Positions 1-6,515 of a DNA stretch of 8,193 nt are shown one piece after another. Position 1 is the first letter of the stretch, and each line of letters starts with the position of its first letter. Source of the stretch: Rhodospirillaceae bacterium. Lineage in GTDB: Bacteria; Pseudomonadota; Alphaproteobacteria; Rhodospirillales; Magnetospirillaceae. The stretch is from contig DUZC01000085.1 of the NCBI GenBank assembly GCA_013349735.1, positions 1-8,193 on the forward strand. Reading direction: 5' to 3'. Made by a program: the position numbers and the translations under genes. The notes beneath the pieces are model-generated. The model saw only the letters and a program-made list of their open reading frames with translations, was not told the origin of the DNA and did no database searches.

Positions 1-1
1 G

Positions 2-853
2 GTTCCCTATACCCGCGGCGCCGAATATTCCCGGCCGGTTAAGGATATCCTGGTGGAAGCCGAGGCCTTGGTCCAGCAGGGCGTGCGGGAATTGACCCTG
101 TTGGGTCAGAACGTCAATGCCTATCACGGGGTTGGTCTGGACGGGGCGATCTGGGGGCTGGGCCGCCTGATCCGGGCTTTGGTTCTGACCCCGGGCCTTA
201 GCGCCATCCGCTATACCACCTCCCATCCGGGGGATGTCGATGATGAACTGATCGCCGCACATGCGGATTTGCCCCAGCTGATGCCCTTTTTGCATTTGCC
301 CGTGCAGTCGGGGTCGGATCGTATCCTGGCGGCGATGAACCGCCGGCACAGCGCCGCCGACTATCTGCGGCTGGTCGAACGGTTGCGCCAGGCCCGGCCG
401 GATCTGGCCTTGTCGTCCGATTTCATCGTCGGCTTTCCCGGCGAGAGCGAAGCCGAATTTGAAGAAACGCTGCGCTTGATCGAGACGGTCCGCTTTGCCC
501 AATGCTACTCGTTCAAATACAGCCCCCGTCCGGGCACGCCGGCGGCGGCGATGGAAGGGCAGCTGCCCGAGGTCATCAAGGAAGAGCGTCTGGCCCGATT
601 GCAGGCCCTGATAGGGGCCCAGGCCTTGGCCTTTAATCAGACCTGTGTCGGACGAAGCTTTCCGGTCCTGCTCGATCGGCCGGGCCGCAGGGCCGGTCAA
701 TTGCAGGGTCGGACCCCTTACATGCAGGCGATCTTTGCGCAGGCGCCGGCCGTCCTTCAGGGCAGCATCCAATCCTTACGGGTTACCGCGGCGCACGGCA
801 ATTCCCTGGCGGCGGTGCTCGAGCCAGAGACAGGATCATGCGCCCATGGGTGA
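2..853 (+). CDS. miaB: MiaB, tRNA 2-methylthio-N6-(dimethylallyl)adenosine synthase, C-terminal part (5' truncated by window)
   Basis: MiaB is a radical-SAM methylthiotransferase. It adds the 2-methylthio group to N6-isopentenyladenosine at position 37 of tRNAs reading UNN codons, in the cytoplasm. The frame is open from base 2 and gives 283 residues, against about 450 for the whole protein. The window begins with VPYTRGAEYSRPV, the segment just after the radical-SAM CxxxCxxC cluster motif, so the N-terminal UPF0004 domain and both iron-sulfur cysteine sets lie outside. Visible family landmarks are LTLLGQNVNAY, YTTSHP, LHLPVQSGSD, SSDFIVGFPGE and YSPRPGTPAA. The last 60 or so residues form the TRAM RNA-binding domain (GRSFPVLLDRPGR, QLQGRTPYMQAI). 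An internal GTG at 53 is not the real start, because homology continues upstream of it. The stop overlaps the phoH start by 8 bases. Identification is firm; only completeness is limited. Confidence 0.96.
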   Translation, partial: VPYTRGAEYSRPVKDILVEAEALVQQGVRELTLLGQNVNAYHGVGLDGAIWGLGRLIRALVLTPGLSAIRYTTSHPGDVDDELIAAHADLPQLMPFLHLPVQSGSDRILAAMNRRHSAADYLRLVERLRQARPDLALSSDFIVGFPGESEAEFEETLRLIETVRFAQCYSFKYSPRPGTPAAAMEGQLPEVIKEERLARLQALIGAQALAFNQTCVGRSFPVLLDRPGRRAGQLQGRTPYMQAIFAQAPAVLQGSIQSLRVTAAHGNSLAAVLEPETGSCAHG

Positions 854-1793
854 GGATCCTCCTGTTATCCGCGAATTTGCCGATAATGCGCTTTTGCCGA
901 TGCTCTACGGTCCGCATAACGGCCATCTCGATCGCATTGAGAAAAGCCTTGGCGTCAGCCTGACGGCAAGGGGCAATGCCCTAACCATCCGCGGTGCGCA
1001 GGCGCGGATGGCCGAGGCCTGTCTGGTTGGTCTGTATCAGCGTCTTGAAAAAGGTCTGGTGGTCGATTTTGCCGAAATTGACGCCATGCTGCGATTGGTG
1101 GCGGCCGATGCCACCGATGCGCCGGTGATTATGACGCGAAAACGCCATATTCAGGCCCGTTCTCTGGTTCAAGCCGACTATATCCGCGCCATGGAACATC
1201 ACGAAATGGTGCTGGGTCTTGGGCCGGCGGGCACCGGAAAGACCTATCTGGCGGTCGCCAAGGCCGTATCGATGATGGTGGCCGGCCTGGTCGACCGGAT
1301 CATTTTATCGCGCCCGGCCGTCGAGGCCGGGGAACGGCTGGGCTTTTTGCCCGGCGATTTGCGCGATAAGGTCGATCCCTATCTTCGTCCGCTTTATGAC
1401 GCCTTGCATGACATGTTGCCCGGCGATCAGGTGGCCAAAAAAATGGCGGCGGGCGATATTGAAGTGGCACCCTTGGCTTTTATGCGGGGTCGAACACTGG
1501 CCAACGCCTTCGTCATTCTTGACGAGGCGCAGAACACCACGCCGGTGCAGATGAAAATGTTCCTGACCAGAATGGGCGAACATTCCCGGATGGTGGTTAC
1601 CGGCGACTTGTCGCAGGTCGACTTGCCGCCGGGGTCACGTTCGGGCTTGGCCGATGCTCTTGAGGTCTTGGGGGATATTCCCGAGATCAAAGTGGTGCGC
1701 TTTACCGATCGTGACGTCGTTCGCCATGGTTTGGTCAGTCGCATCGTCCGGGCCTATGAGTCCCGGGATCGGTTGCGGCGGGAGCAATCATGA
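846..1793 (+). CDS. phoH: PhoH-family ATPase (YbeZ-like)
   Basis: This is a stand-alone PhoH-type P-loop NTPase of 315 residues, without an N-terminal PIN domain. Walker A is GPAGTGKT at residues 126-133 and Walker B is VILDEAQN with D226/E227. TGDLSQVDLPPG (252-263) and the following SRSGL are typical of the family. The reading frame extends upstream to an ATG at 645, but that stretch is an arginine- and serine-rich shadow of miaB. The ATG at 846 is preferred because family-like sequence starts there and AGGA lies about 10 bases before it. YbeZ homologues bind YbeY and are linked to rRNA and RNA metabolism; the exact biochemical role is not settled. It overlaps miaB by 8 bases and ybeY by 4, which suggests co-translation with the presumed partner YbeY. 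Confidence 0.95.
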   Translation: MGEDPPVIREFADNALLPMLYGPHNGHLDRIEKSLGVSLTARGNALTIRGAQARMAEACLVGLYQRLEKGLVVDFAEIDAMLRLVAADATDAPVIMTRKRHIQARSLVQADYIRAMEHHEMVLGLGPAGTGKTYLAVAKAVSMMVAGLVDRIILSRPAVEAGERLGFLPGDLRDKVDPYLRPLYDALHDMLPGDQVAKKMAAGDIEVAPLAFMRGRTLANAFVILDEAQNTTPVQMKMFLTRMGEHSRMVVTGDLSQVDLPPGSRSGLADALEVLGDIPEIKVVRFTDRDVVRHGLVSRIVRAYESRDRLRREQS

Positions 1794-2299
1794 GCGGGCC
1801 GGAAATCGCGATTTCCATTGCCGATCCGCAGTGGCTGGCCGCCTTGCCCGGGGTCGAGGATCTCTGTTGTCGGTTGGTCGCGGTGGCCCTGGGGCCGGCC
1901 AGCCAGCCGGTCGAACGGCTTGAGGTCAGTCTGATGTTGGCCAATGACCAAATCGTGCGGGATCTCAATCATCGCTACCGCCATAAGGACGAGCCCACCA
2001 ATGTTTTGTCCTTTGCCGCCTTGGATGATTCCTCGTGGGAAATTCCGGCGGACGGTCCCATTCTCCTTGGCGATGTGATCCTGGCCTATGAAACCACCGC
2101 GGCCGAGGCTGCGCGCGACGGCATTCCCTTGTCGCAGCATTTCGCCCATCTGGTGGTGCATGGGGTTCTGCATTTGCTAGGATATGATCACCAGGACGAG
2201 CCGGAAGCGCTGGAAATGGAGGCGCTGGAAAGCGCTTTGCTGGCGGCTTTGGGCTTTCCCGATCCGTATGATAACAGGAGTATCCAAACAGCCCGATGA
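1790..2299 (+). CDS. ybeY: YbeY endoribonuclease, rRNA maturation factor
   Basis: YbeY is a metal-dependent single-strand endoribonuclease needed for 16S rRNA 3'-end maturation and for 70S ribosome quality control. At 169 residues the length is normal. The zinc-binding signature HGVLHLLGYDH is complete, with metal ligands H124, H128 and H134. The conserved block KDEPTNVLSF at 66-75 and LLGDVILAY at 92-100 are also present. The start ATG shares four bases with the phoH stop (ATGA), and a GGGAG Shine-Dalgarno ends five bases upstream. Placement between phoH and corC is the same as in the enterobacterial ybeZYX cluster. No truncation or missing catalytic residue is seen. Confidence 0.96.
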   Translation: MSGPEIAISIADPQWLAALPGVEDLCCRLVAVALGPASQPVERLEVSLMLANDQIVRDLNHRYRHKDEPTNVLSFAALDDSSWEIPADGPILLGDVILAYETTAAEAARDGIPLSQHFAHLVVHGVLHLLGYDHQDEPEALEMEALESALLAALGFPDPYDNRSIQTAR

Positions 2300-3201
2300 A
2301 CGACATTTCTGGCAGTAGACCGCCCCGCGACGGCGGGGCTAACGAAGATTCAATGGTCCAAGGCTTGCTTGGCTGGCTAAAATTTCTGCGGCGTGACAAG
2401 GCGGCAGAATCGGTCCGCGAAACGCTTGAAGAACTGTTCGAGCAGCGGGACGACGATGCCGCCCCCATCGACGAACATGAGCGACGCTTGCTCAGCAATG
2501 TGTTGCATTTGCGCGATGTTACCGCCTATGACGTGATGGTGCCCCGAGCCAATATTACCGGCGTCGATGCCGAAATCAGTCTCGATGGCTTGAGCGATTT
2601 GATCAGCAGTACCGGACATTCCCGCTATCCCGTGTATCGCGGCACCCTGGATGACGCCATGGGGCTGGTCCATATCAAGGATGTGCTGATGCTGGTGGCC
2701 AGTGGCAAGCCCTTTGGATTGCAGCGGATCATCCGCAAAGTGCTGTTCATCTCGCCCTCGGTCCGGATCCTGGATCTGTTGCTGGAGATGCGGTTGAAGC
2801 GCACCCATATGGCGCTGGTGGTGGATGAATATGGGGGCATCGACGGTTTGGTGACCATCGAGGATCTGGTCGAGCAGATCGTCGGTGAAATCGAAGATGA
2901 ACATGACCAGGACGTTGAACCCGATTATGTCGAACGGCCAGACGGCGTTGCCGAAGCGGATGCCCGCATGCCGCTCGAAGAGTTCGAGGCCCGGGTTGGC
3001 CCTTTACTGGAAGAAGAGGATCGTGGCGATATCGACACCTTGGGTGGGCTGGTCTTTTTTCTGGCCGGTCGGGTGCCCAGCCGTGGTGAATTGATCAGCC
3101 ATCCCTGCGGGCTGGAATTCGAAGTGGTGGATGCCGACCCTCGGCGCATAAAGCGCTTACGCCTGAGAAACCTGCCTAAAGCACAGGAAAACGTCGCTTG
3201 A
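2296..3201 (+). CDS. corC: CorC/HlyC-family protein with paired CBS domains (YbeX-like)
   Basis: This 301-residue protein belongs to the CorC/TlyC group. After a polar N-terminus comes a regulatory core: MVPR at 81-84 opens the first CBS domain (to about 135), and the second CBS domain (about 150-200) contains VVDEYGGIDGLVTIEDLVEQ. An acidic linker (EDEHDQDVEPD) leads to the C-terminal CorC_HlyC domain, about 213-290, with the typical GDIDTLGGLVF. There is no DUF21 membrane domain, so it is the short cytoplasmic form. Family members have been tied to Mg2+/Co2+ efflux and, for YbeX, to ribosome metabolism; 'hemolysin' in old annotations is misleading. The ATG overlaps the ybeY stop (ATGA). The nearest Shine-Dalgarno, ACAGGAG, lies about 15 bases upstream, which is long, so translation probably depends on coupling. 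An ATG at 2353 is a weaker alternative start. Confidence 0.92.
   Translation: MNDISGSRPPRDGGANEDSMVQGLLGWLKFLRRDKAAESVRETLEELFEQRDDDAAPIDEHERRLLSNVLHLRDVTAYDVMVPRANITGVDAEISLDGLSDLISSTGHSRYPVYRGTLDDAMGLVHIKDVLMLVASGKPFGLQRIIRKVLFISPSVRILDLLLEMRLKRTHMALVVDEYGGIDGLVTIEDLVEQIVGEIEDEHDQDVEPDYVERPDGVAEADARMPLEEFEARVGPLLEEEDRGDIDTLGGLVFFLAGRVPSRGELISHPCGLEFEVVDADPRRIKRLRLRNLPKAQENVA
3198..3200 (+). promoter_or_regulatory. TTG start codon of lnt inside the corC stop overlap
   Basis: TTGA at 3198-3201 holds both the proposed lnt start (TTG) and the corC stop (TGA). AGGA at 3185-3188 gives a nine-base spacer. No ATG or GTG occurs between here and the first membrane helix, so a later start would remove the N-terminal cytoplasmic residues and part of the helix. 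Confidence 0.75.
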
Positions 3202-4745
3202 CCCTTGACCGCGTCGTTCAGGCTCTGGAAGGGCTGACCGGCTGGCGCCGATGGGGACTGTCCTGGCTGGCCGGGGTGATGGCGGCGCTGGCCTTGCCGC
3301 CCTGGCAGGCGGTGCCTCTGCTCTGGCTGGCCTTTCCTCTGCTGTTATGGCTGTTGGGGGGTGTCCAGGATAAGCGAAGGGCCCTTCTGCTGGGCTGGTG
3401 GTTTGGTTTTGGCCATTTTTCGCTGGGGCTTTATTGGATTGCCCATGCGTTGCTGGTGGACCCGCTGCGGTTCGGCTGGATGATCCCCTTTGCGATCTTC
3501 GGTCTGGCCGGCTTGCTTGGCATCTTCACCGGCCTGGCGGTGATGGTGACCTGGCGGTCAGCTCCGGCTGGACTGCCGCGGATTCTTCTGTTGGCGGTCA
3601 GCTGGGCCGCCATGGAATGGCTGCGCAGCTGGATATTGACCGGCTTTCCCTGGAATCTTATGGCTACGGTCTGGCTGGCGCTGTTACCGGTTGCCCAATT
3701 GGCGGCTTTGGTCGGGCCCTATGGTTTAGGGTTGGGAACGGTTTTGCTGGCCGGTCTGCCGGCAATTCTTCTTGAAAGGACAAGGCTTTCCCGGGGCTTT
3801 TTCCTTGTTGGCTGCTTGGCTCTTCTGGCTGGTGCCGTTTGGGGGCAGACGCGCTTGCCGGCAGATCCCCAGCCCTTGGTACCGGGCATTCGCCTTCGAT
3901 TGGTCCAGCCCAATATTGAACAGACCTTGAAATGGCAGCCGGAAATGCGGCTGGCGCATCTGCGCCGCCATCTGGCGTTAACCGCCAGCGAAGGGCTTGA
4001 AACCATAACCCATGTTATCTGGTCGGAAACAGCGGCTCCGTCCTTTCTTGATCAGGACCCTGTCCTTCTGCAGCGGATCGCTGAGGCCGTGCCGGCCCAG
4101 GGCCTCCTGCTGACAGGCAGTGCACGGGGCACCGACCCCGATCATCTTCCTTTTCGCCTCTGGAACAGTTTGCTGGCGATCAATGCCGAGGGGGCTATCC
4201 TTGCCAGCTATGACAAAGCCCATCTGGTTCCCTTTGGCGAATATGTGCCGCTGCGCGGCCTGCTGCCTTTGGCTAAATTGACCGCCGGCAGCACTGATTT
4301 CAGTGCCGGTCCCGGCCCGGTCAGTCTTACCCTGCCGGGACTGCCGCCCTTTGGGCCTTTGATTTGTTATGAAATTATCTTTCCCGGCGAGGTGGTGGAC
4401 CCCAAAAACCGCCCAAACTGGTTGCTGAATGTTACCAATGACGGATGGTTTGGCTTAAGTGCCGGACCCTATCAACATTTTGCGGCAGCCCGTTTGCGGG
4501 CGATTGAACAGGGGTTGCCGGTGGTGCGCGCAGCAAATTCAGGTATTTCCGCGGTCATTGATCCGTTCGGCCGCGTGGTAAAAGGGTTGGGGCTCGGAGA
4601 AAGCGGGGTCGTGGATAGCGGCTTGCCAATACCGACGGCAACACTTACGCCCTATGCCAGATTTGGTGATTCGGTCGCTTTGATACTGGCGAGTTTATTG
4701 GCGATAAGTGCCGTTTGTTGGGGGAAGCTGAGCAATCGTCGGTAA
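3198..4745 (+). CDS. lnt: Apolipoprotein N-acyltransferase
   Basis: Lnt is an inner-membrane enzyme that transfers an acyl chain from phospholipid to the alpha-amino group of the lipidated N-terminal cysteine of lipoproteins, the last step of lipoprotein maturation. At 515 residues it has the family's normal length. Several hydrophobic membrane segments fill residues 20-215, followed by a periplasmic nitrilase-like domain (about 230-480) and a final membrane helix (about 490-508). The catalytic triad is visible as E277 (WSET), K340 (SYDKAHLVPFGEY) and C390 (PLICYEIIFPG); NVTNDGWFG at 411-419 is also conserved. The start is TTG, sharing TTGA with the corC stop. AGGA lies nine bases upstream, and the next Met (residue 28) falls inside the first membrane helix. 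The homologue in rhizobia is called ActA and affects acid tolerance. Confidence 0.96.
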   Translation: MTLDRVVQALEGLTGWRRWGLSWLAGVMAALALPPWQAVPLLWLAFPLLLWLLGGVQDKRRALLLGWWFGFGHFSLGLYWIAHALLVDPLRFGWMIPFAIFGLAGLLGIFTGLAVMVTWRSAPAGLPRILLLAVSWAAMEWLRSWILTGFPWNLMATVWLALLPVAQLAALVGPYGLGLGTVLLAGLPAILLERTRLSRGFFLVGCLALLAGAVWGQTRLPADPQPLVPGIRLRLVQPNIEQTLKWQPEMRLAHLRRHLALTASEGLETITHVIWSETAAPSFLDQDPVLLQRIAEAVPAQGLLLTGSARGTDPDHLPFRLWNSLLAINAEGAILASYDKAHLVPFGEYVPLRGLLPLAKLTAGSTDFSAGPGPVSLTLPGLPPFGPLICYEIIFPGEVVDPKNRPNWLLNVTNDGWFGLSAGPYQHFAAARLRAIEQGLPVVRAANSGISAVIDPFGRVVKGLGLGESGVVDSGLPIPTATLTPYARFGDSVALILASLLAISAVCWGKLSNRR

Positions 4746-4783
4746 TTTCTCGCGATGTTCTCTCCTTGGTAAGAATAGGCATA

Positions 4784-4812
4784 TTGATTTACCACTGATG
4801 TATGTCTAATCT
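4784..4812 (+). promoter_or_regulatory. Candidate sigma-70-like promoter for the XRE regulator
   Basis: TTGATT (4784-4789) and TAATCT (4807-4812) are separated by exactly 17 bases and resemble -35 and -10 elements. They lie in the only intergenic gap of the window (4746-4895), which is clearly richer in A+T than the genes. Transcription would begin near 4819, giving a leader of about 75 bases. The match is imperfect and alphaproteobacterial promoters are variable, so this is a guess from spacing and context. Read-through from lnt is also possible, since no terminator is visible after its stop. Confidence 0.3.
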
Positions 4813-4838
4813 GGTCTTCAACCAGCAACTCATCGTTG
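4811..4838 (+). promoter_or_regulatory. Two adjacent short inverted repeats, possible operator upstream of the XRE gene
   Basis: CTGGT-N5-ACCAG (4811-4825) is followed directly by CAAC-N5-GTTG (4826-4838). Both have the same five-base spacer, and they cover the candidate -10 and start-site region. XRE regulators commonly bind such short dyads, and the related PraR represses its own gene. Arms of four or five bases are short enough to occur by chance, so the call is tentative. Confidence 0.22.
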
Positions 4839-4882
4839 TAACTATAGCCTCGCCCTCAATTAAGTTCTGATAACGTCAATCC

Positions 4883-4890
4883 AGGTGGAG
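4883..4890 (+). promoter_or_regulatory. Strong Shine-Dalgarno of the XRE regulator
   Basis: AGGTGGAG ends five bases before the ATG at 4896. It fixes that ATG as the start, and no other in-frame Met occurs before residue 50. Confidence 0.8.
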
Positions 4891-4895
4891 CATCC

Positions 4896-5411
4896 ATGGC
4901 CCGAGCTGCAAGCAATCAACCTCGTTCCAAATCCGACGGACCTGTCAGGCGTTCCGGTCGCGGGCGCACGCCGTCAGGCAAACCAAATCCGGTTGATGTT
5001 CATGTGGGGGGGCGGGTTCGGCTGCGTCGGACTTTGCTTGGCATGAGCCAGGAAAAGCTTGGGGAAGCCATTGGGCTGACATTTCAGCAGGTACAAAAAT
5101 ATGAGCGTGGCGCCAATCGTATCGGCGCGTCGCGGCTATTTGATTTATCCTTGGTTTTGGATGTCCCGGTTTCTTTTTTCTTTGACGACATCTCAGAAGG
5201 CACCTCGAAACAAAGTCCCCGTATGATGGTCGCCGGTTTTGCCGAAGAACCGCTGCCCATGCTGGACGGCGATCCGCTGACCAAGCGCGAGACTCTGGAA
5301 CTCGTGCGCGCTTATTACCGCATTACCGATCCCCAGGTTCGCAAGAGAGTGTTCGAGCTGGCCAAGGCCTTGGCCAATGCCGGTGACCCTGATGAAGGGT
5401 CTGCAGAGTAA
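4896..5411 (+). CDS. XRE-family transcriptional regulator, PhrR/PraR-like
   Basis: This is a cytoplasmic DNA-binding protein of 171 residues. A basic, low-complexity N-terminal tail of about 32 residues (rich in R, S, G and P) precedes a Cro/CI-type helix-turn-helix domain at about 36-93. MSQEKLGEAIG (50-60) and TFQQVQKYERG (62-72) form the turn and recognition helices. The sequence then runs into VPVSFFFDDI, typical of the alphaproteobacterial group. The C-terminus (about 128-160, LTKRETLELVRAYY and RKRVFELAKALA) looks helical and conserved. The group includes PhrR of Sinorhizobium, encoded beside the lnt homologue actA and induced by low pH, and PraR of Azorhizobium and Rhizobium, a repressor of adhesion and symbiosis genes. 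The position after lnt fits PhrR. The regulated genes cannot be read from this window. It has its own strong ribosome site and probably its own promoter. Confidence 0.88.
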   Translation: MARAASNQPRSKSDGPVRRSGRGRTPSGKPNPVDVHVGGRVRLRRTLLGMSQEKLGEAIGLTFQQVQKYERGANRIGASRLFDLSLVLDVPVSFFFDDISEGTSKQSPRMMVAGFAEEPLPMLDGDPLTKRETLELVRAYYRITDPQVRKRVFELAKALANAGDPDEGSAE

Positions 5412-5414
5412 TAA

Positions 5415-6515
5415 TTAAGCTTCGAGATGGGCGATCAACCGGGCTAGAAACCGCGCCGCTTCGCCGCCGGCGACAGCCCGGTGGTCGAAACTGAGGGAAA
5501 TCGGTAAGCGGCGATGGAGGGCCATTTGTCCGCCGACCGCGACTGGTTCGGCGCGAATGGCGCCAGCGCCGACGATGGCGACCTGCGGTGGCACGACCAC
5601 CATCTGAGCAAAACGCCCCCCGATCATACCGAAATTGGATAAGGTAATGGTTTGGCCACGCAATTGTCGGGGTGGGATGCGTCGCGCCAGGACATCAGCC
5701 TTCAACCGGTCAAGGTCCTGCTGCAAGTCGCTTGCCGAACGCCCGGCCACGTCATTCAGGACCGGAACAAAGAGGCCGTCCGGGGTGTCGGTGGCGATGC
5801 CAAGGTCGACCGTCCGGTTTAGGCGGCGGGTCAGCTTTTCTCCATCGAAGCTAGCATTCAGCGCCGGTTCGGCCTGGCAGGCCGCGGCGATGGCTTGAAC
5901 CAGGCGAAGGGTCACCTGATGGGCCGCCGGCTCGGCCCAAGCTTCGATATCGGCAAGATCGGTGATGGTGGCGGGCACCACCTGCCTATGGGCTTCGACC
6001 ATGCGTTGGGCCATGGCCCGCCTGACACCGGACAAGACCTGCTCGGCGTCGGCGGACGGCGCGGTCTGAGCCATTTCAACATCGCGGGTGGTAATCAGCC
6101 CTTGGGGCCCGCTGCCCAAGAGGCCGGAAAGTTCGATGCCAAGCCGCTGGGCCAGCGCCCGTGCCGCCGGGGCGGCGCGAACCGGATGCGAGGTCCTGGG
6201 GGGGGGGTCAGCAGGCAGGGCAGGGGCCAGCGGCGGCGCTTCGGCCAAGGTGCCGACGACGGCCCCGGCATCGGGGGCGTTTTGGTCGGAAAAAGCCACC
6301 AAGGCCGCCCCCACCGCCACATGCTCGCCCGGTTTAGCCAGCAGGCGGGCGATCCGTCCCGCGTAAGGGGCCGGGATATCCACCACGGCCTTGTCGGTTT
6401 CCACCGCGACCAAGGGCTGGTCGGTGACGACGCGATCCCCCTCTCCGACATGCCAGGCGATGATTTCTGCTTCCTGCAGACCCTCGCCAAGATCAGGCAA
6501 ATAAAACAGGCTCAT
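5415..6515 (-). CDS. 2-oxo acid dehydrogenase complex E2 (dihydrolipoamide acyltransferase), HxxxAG variant
   Basis: E2 is the core enzyme that passes the acyl group from E1, by a swinging lipoyl-lysine, to coenzyme A. The 366 residues show one lipoyl domain (1-78) with the lipoylation site ETDKA (K42), a Pro/Ala-rich linker (79-112), a peripheral-subunit-binding domain (about 113-149, AAPAARALAQRLG and GSGPQGLITTRDV) and a catalytic domain (about 158-366). The usual catalytic HxxxDG reads HRAVAG: H345 is present, but the Asp position is A349 (GCC). TLSNFGMIGG at 291-300 is also slightly divergent. The start ATG overlaps the E1 beta stop (ATGA), with GGAG five bases upstream. The coding strand holds ten consecutive C in the linker. 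The likely acyl group is acetyl (pyruvate dehydrogenase), but branched-chain substrates or acetoin cannot be excluded. No E3 gene follows. Confidence 0.92.
   Translation of the reverse strand: MSLFYLPDLGEGLQEAEIIAWHVGEGDRVVTDQPLVAVETDKAVVDIPAPYAGRIARLLAKPGEHVAVGAALVAFSDQNAPDAGAVVGTLAEAPPLAPALPADPPPRTSHPVRAAPAARALAQRLGIELSGLLGSGPQGLITTRDVEMAQTAPSADAEQVLSGVRRAMAQRMVEAHRQVVPATITDLADIEAWAEPAAHQVTLRLVQAIAAACQAEPALNASFDGEKLTRRLNRTVDLGIATDTPDGLFVPVLNDVAGRSASDLQQDLDRLKADVLARRIPPRQLRGQTITLSNFGMIGGRFAQMVVVPPQVAIVGAGAIRAEPVAVGGQMALHRRLPISLSFDHRAVAGGEAARFLARLIAHLEA
6198..6207. repeat. Ten-base homopolymer (C10 on the coding strand) in the E2 linker
   Basis: An uninterrupted run of ten G on the plus strand encodes the last base of D103 and P104-P106 of the E2. 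It is the longest single-base run noticed in the window. The E2 frame is intact with this length. Confidence 0.9.

Noticed and set aside
645..845. N-terminal extension of the phoH reading frame to an ATG at 645
   Set aside because: The 67 extra residues are an arginine/serine-rich frame-shadow of the miaB TRAM region. The ATG at 846 has a ribosome site and starts family-like sequence.
1965..2904. Minus-strand open frames of 177 and 175 residues opposite ybeY and corC
   Set aside because: Shadows of conserved plus-strand genes; His/Gln- or Ser/Arg-rich with no domain.
4746..4783. Possible intrinsic terminator after lnt
   Set aside because: No stable GC stem with a following T-run was found between the lnt stop and the candidate promoter.
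5385..5401. GACCCT-GATGA-AGGGTC stem-loop as a bidirectional terminator
   Set aside because: The stem is only 6 bp, lies within coding sequence, and is followed by no T-run on either strand.
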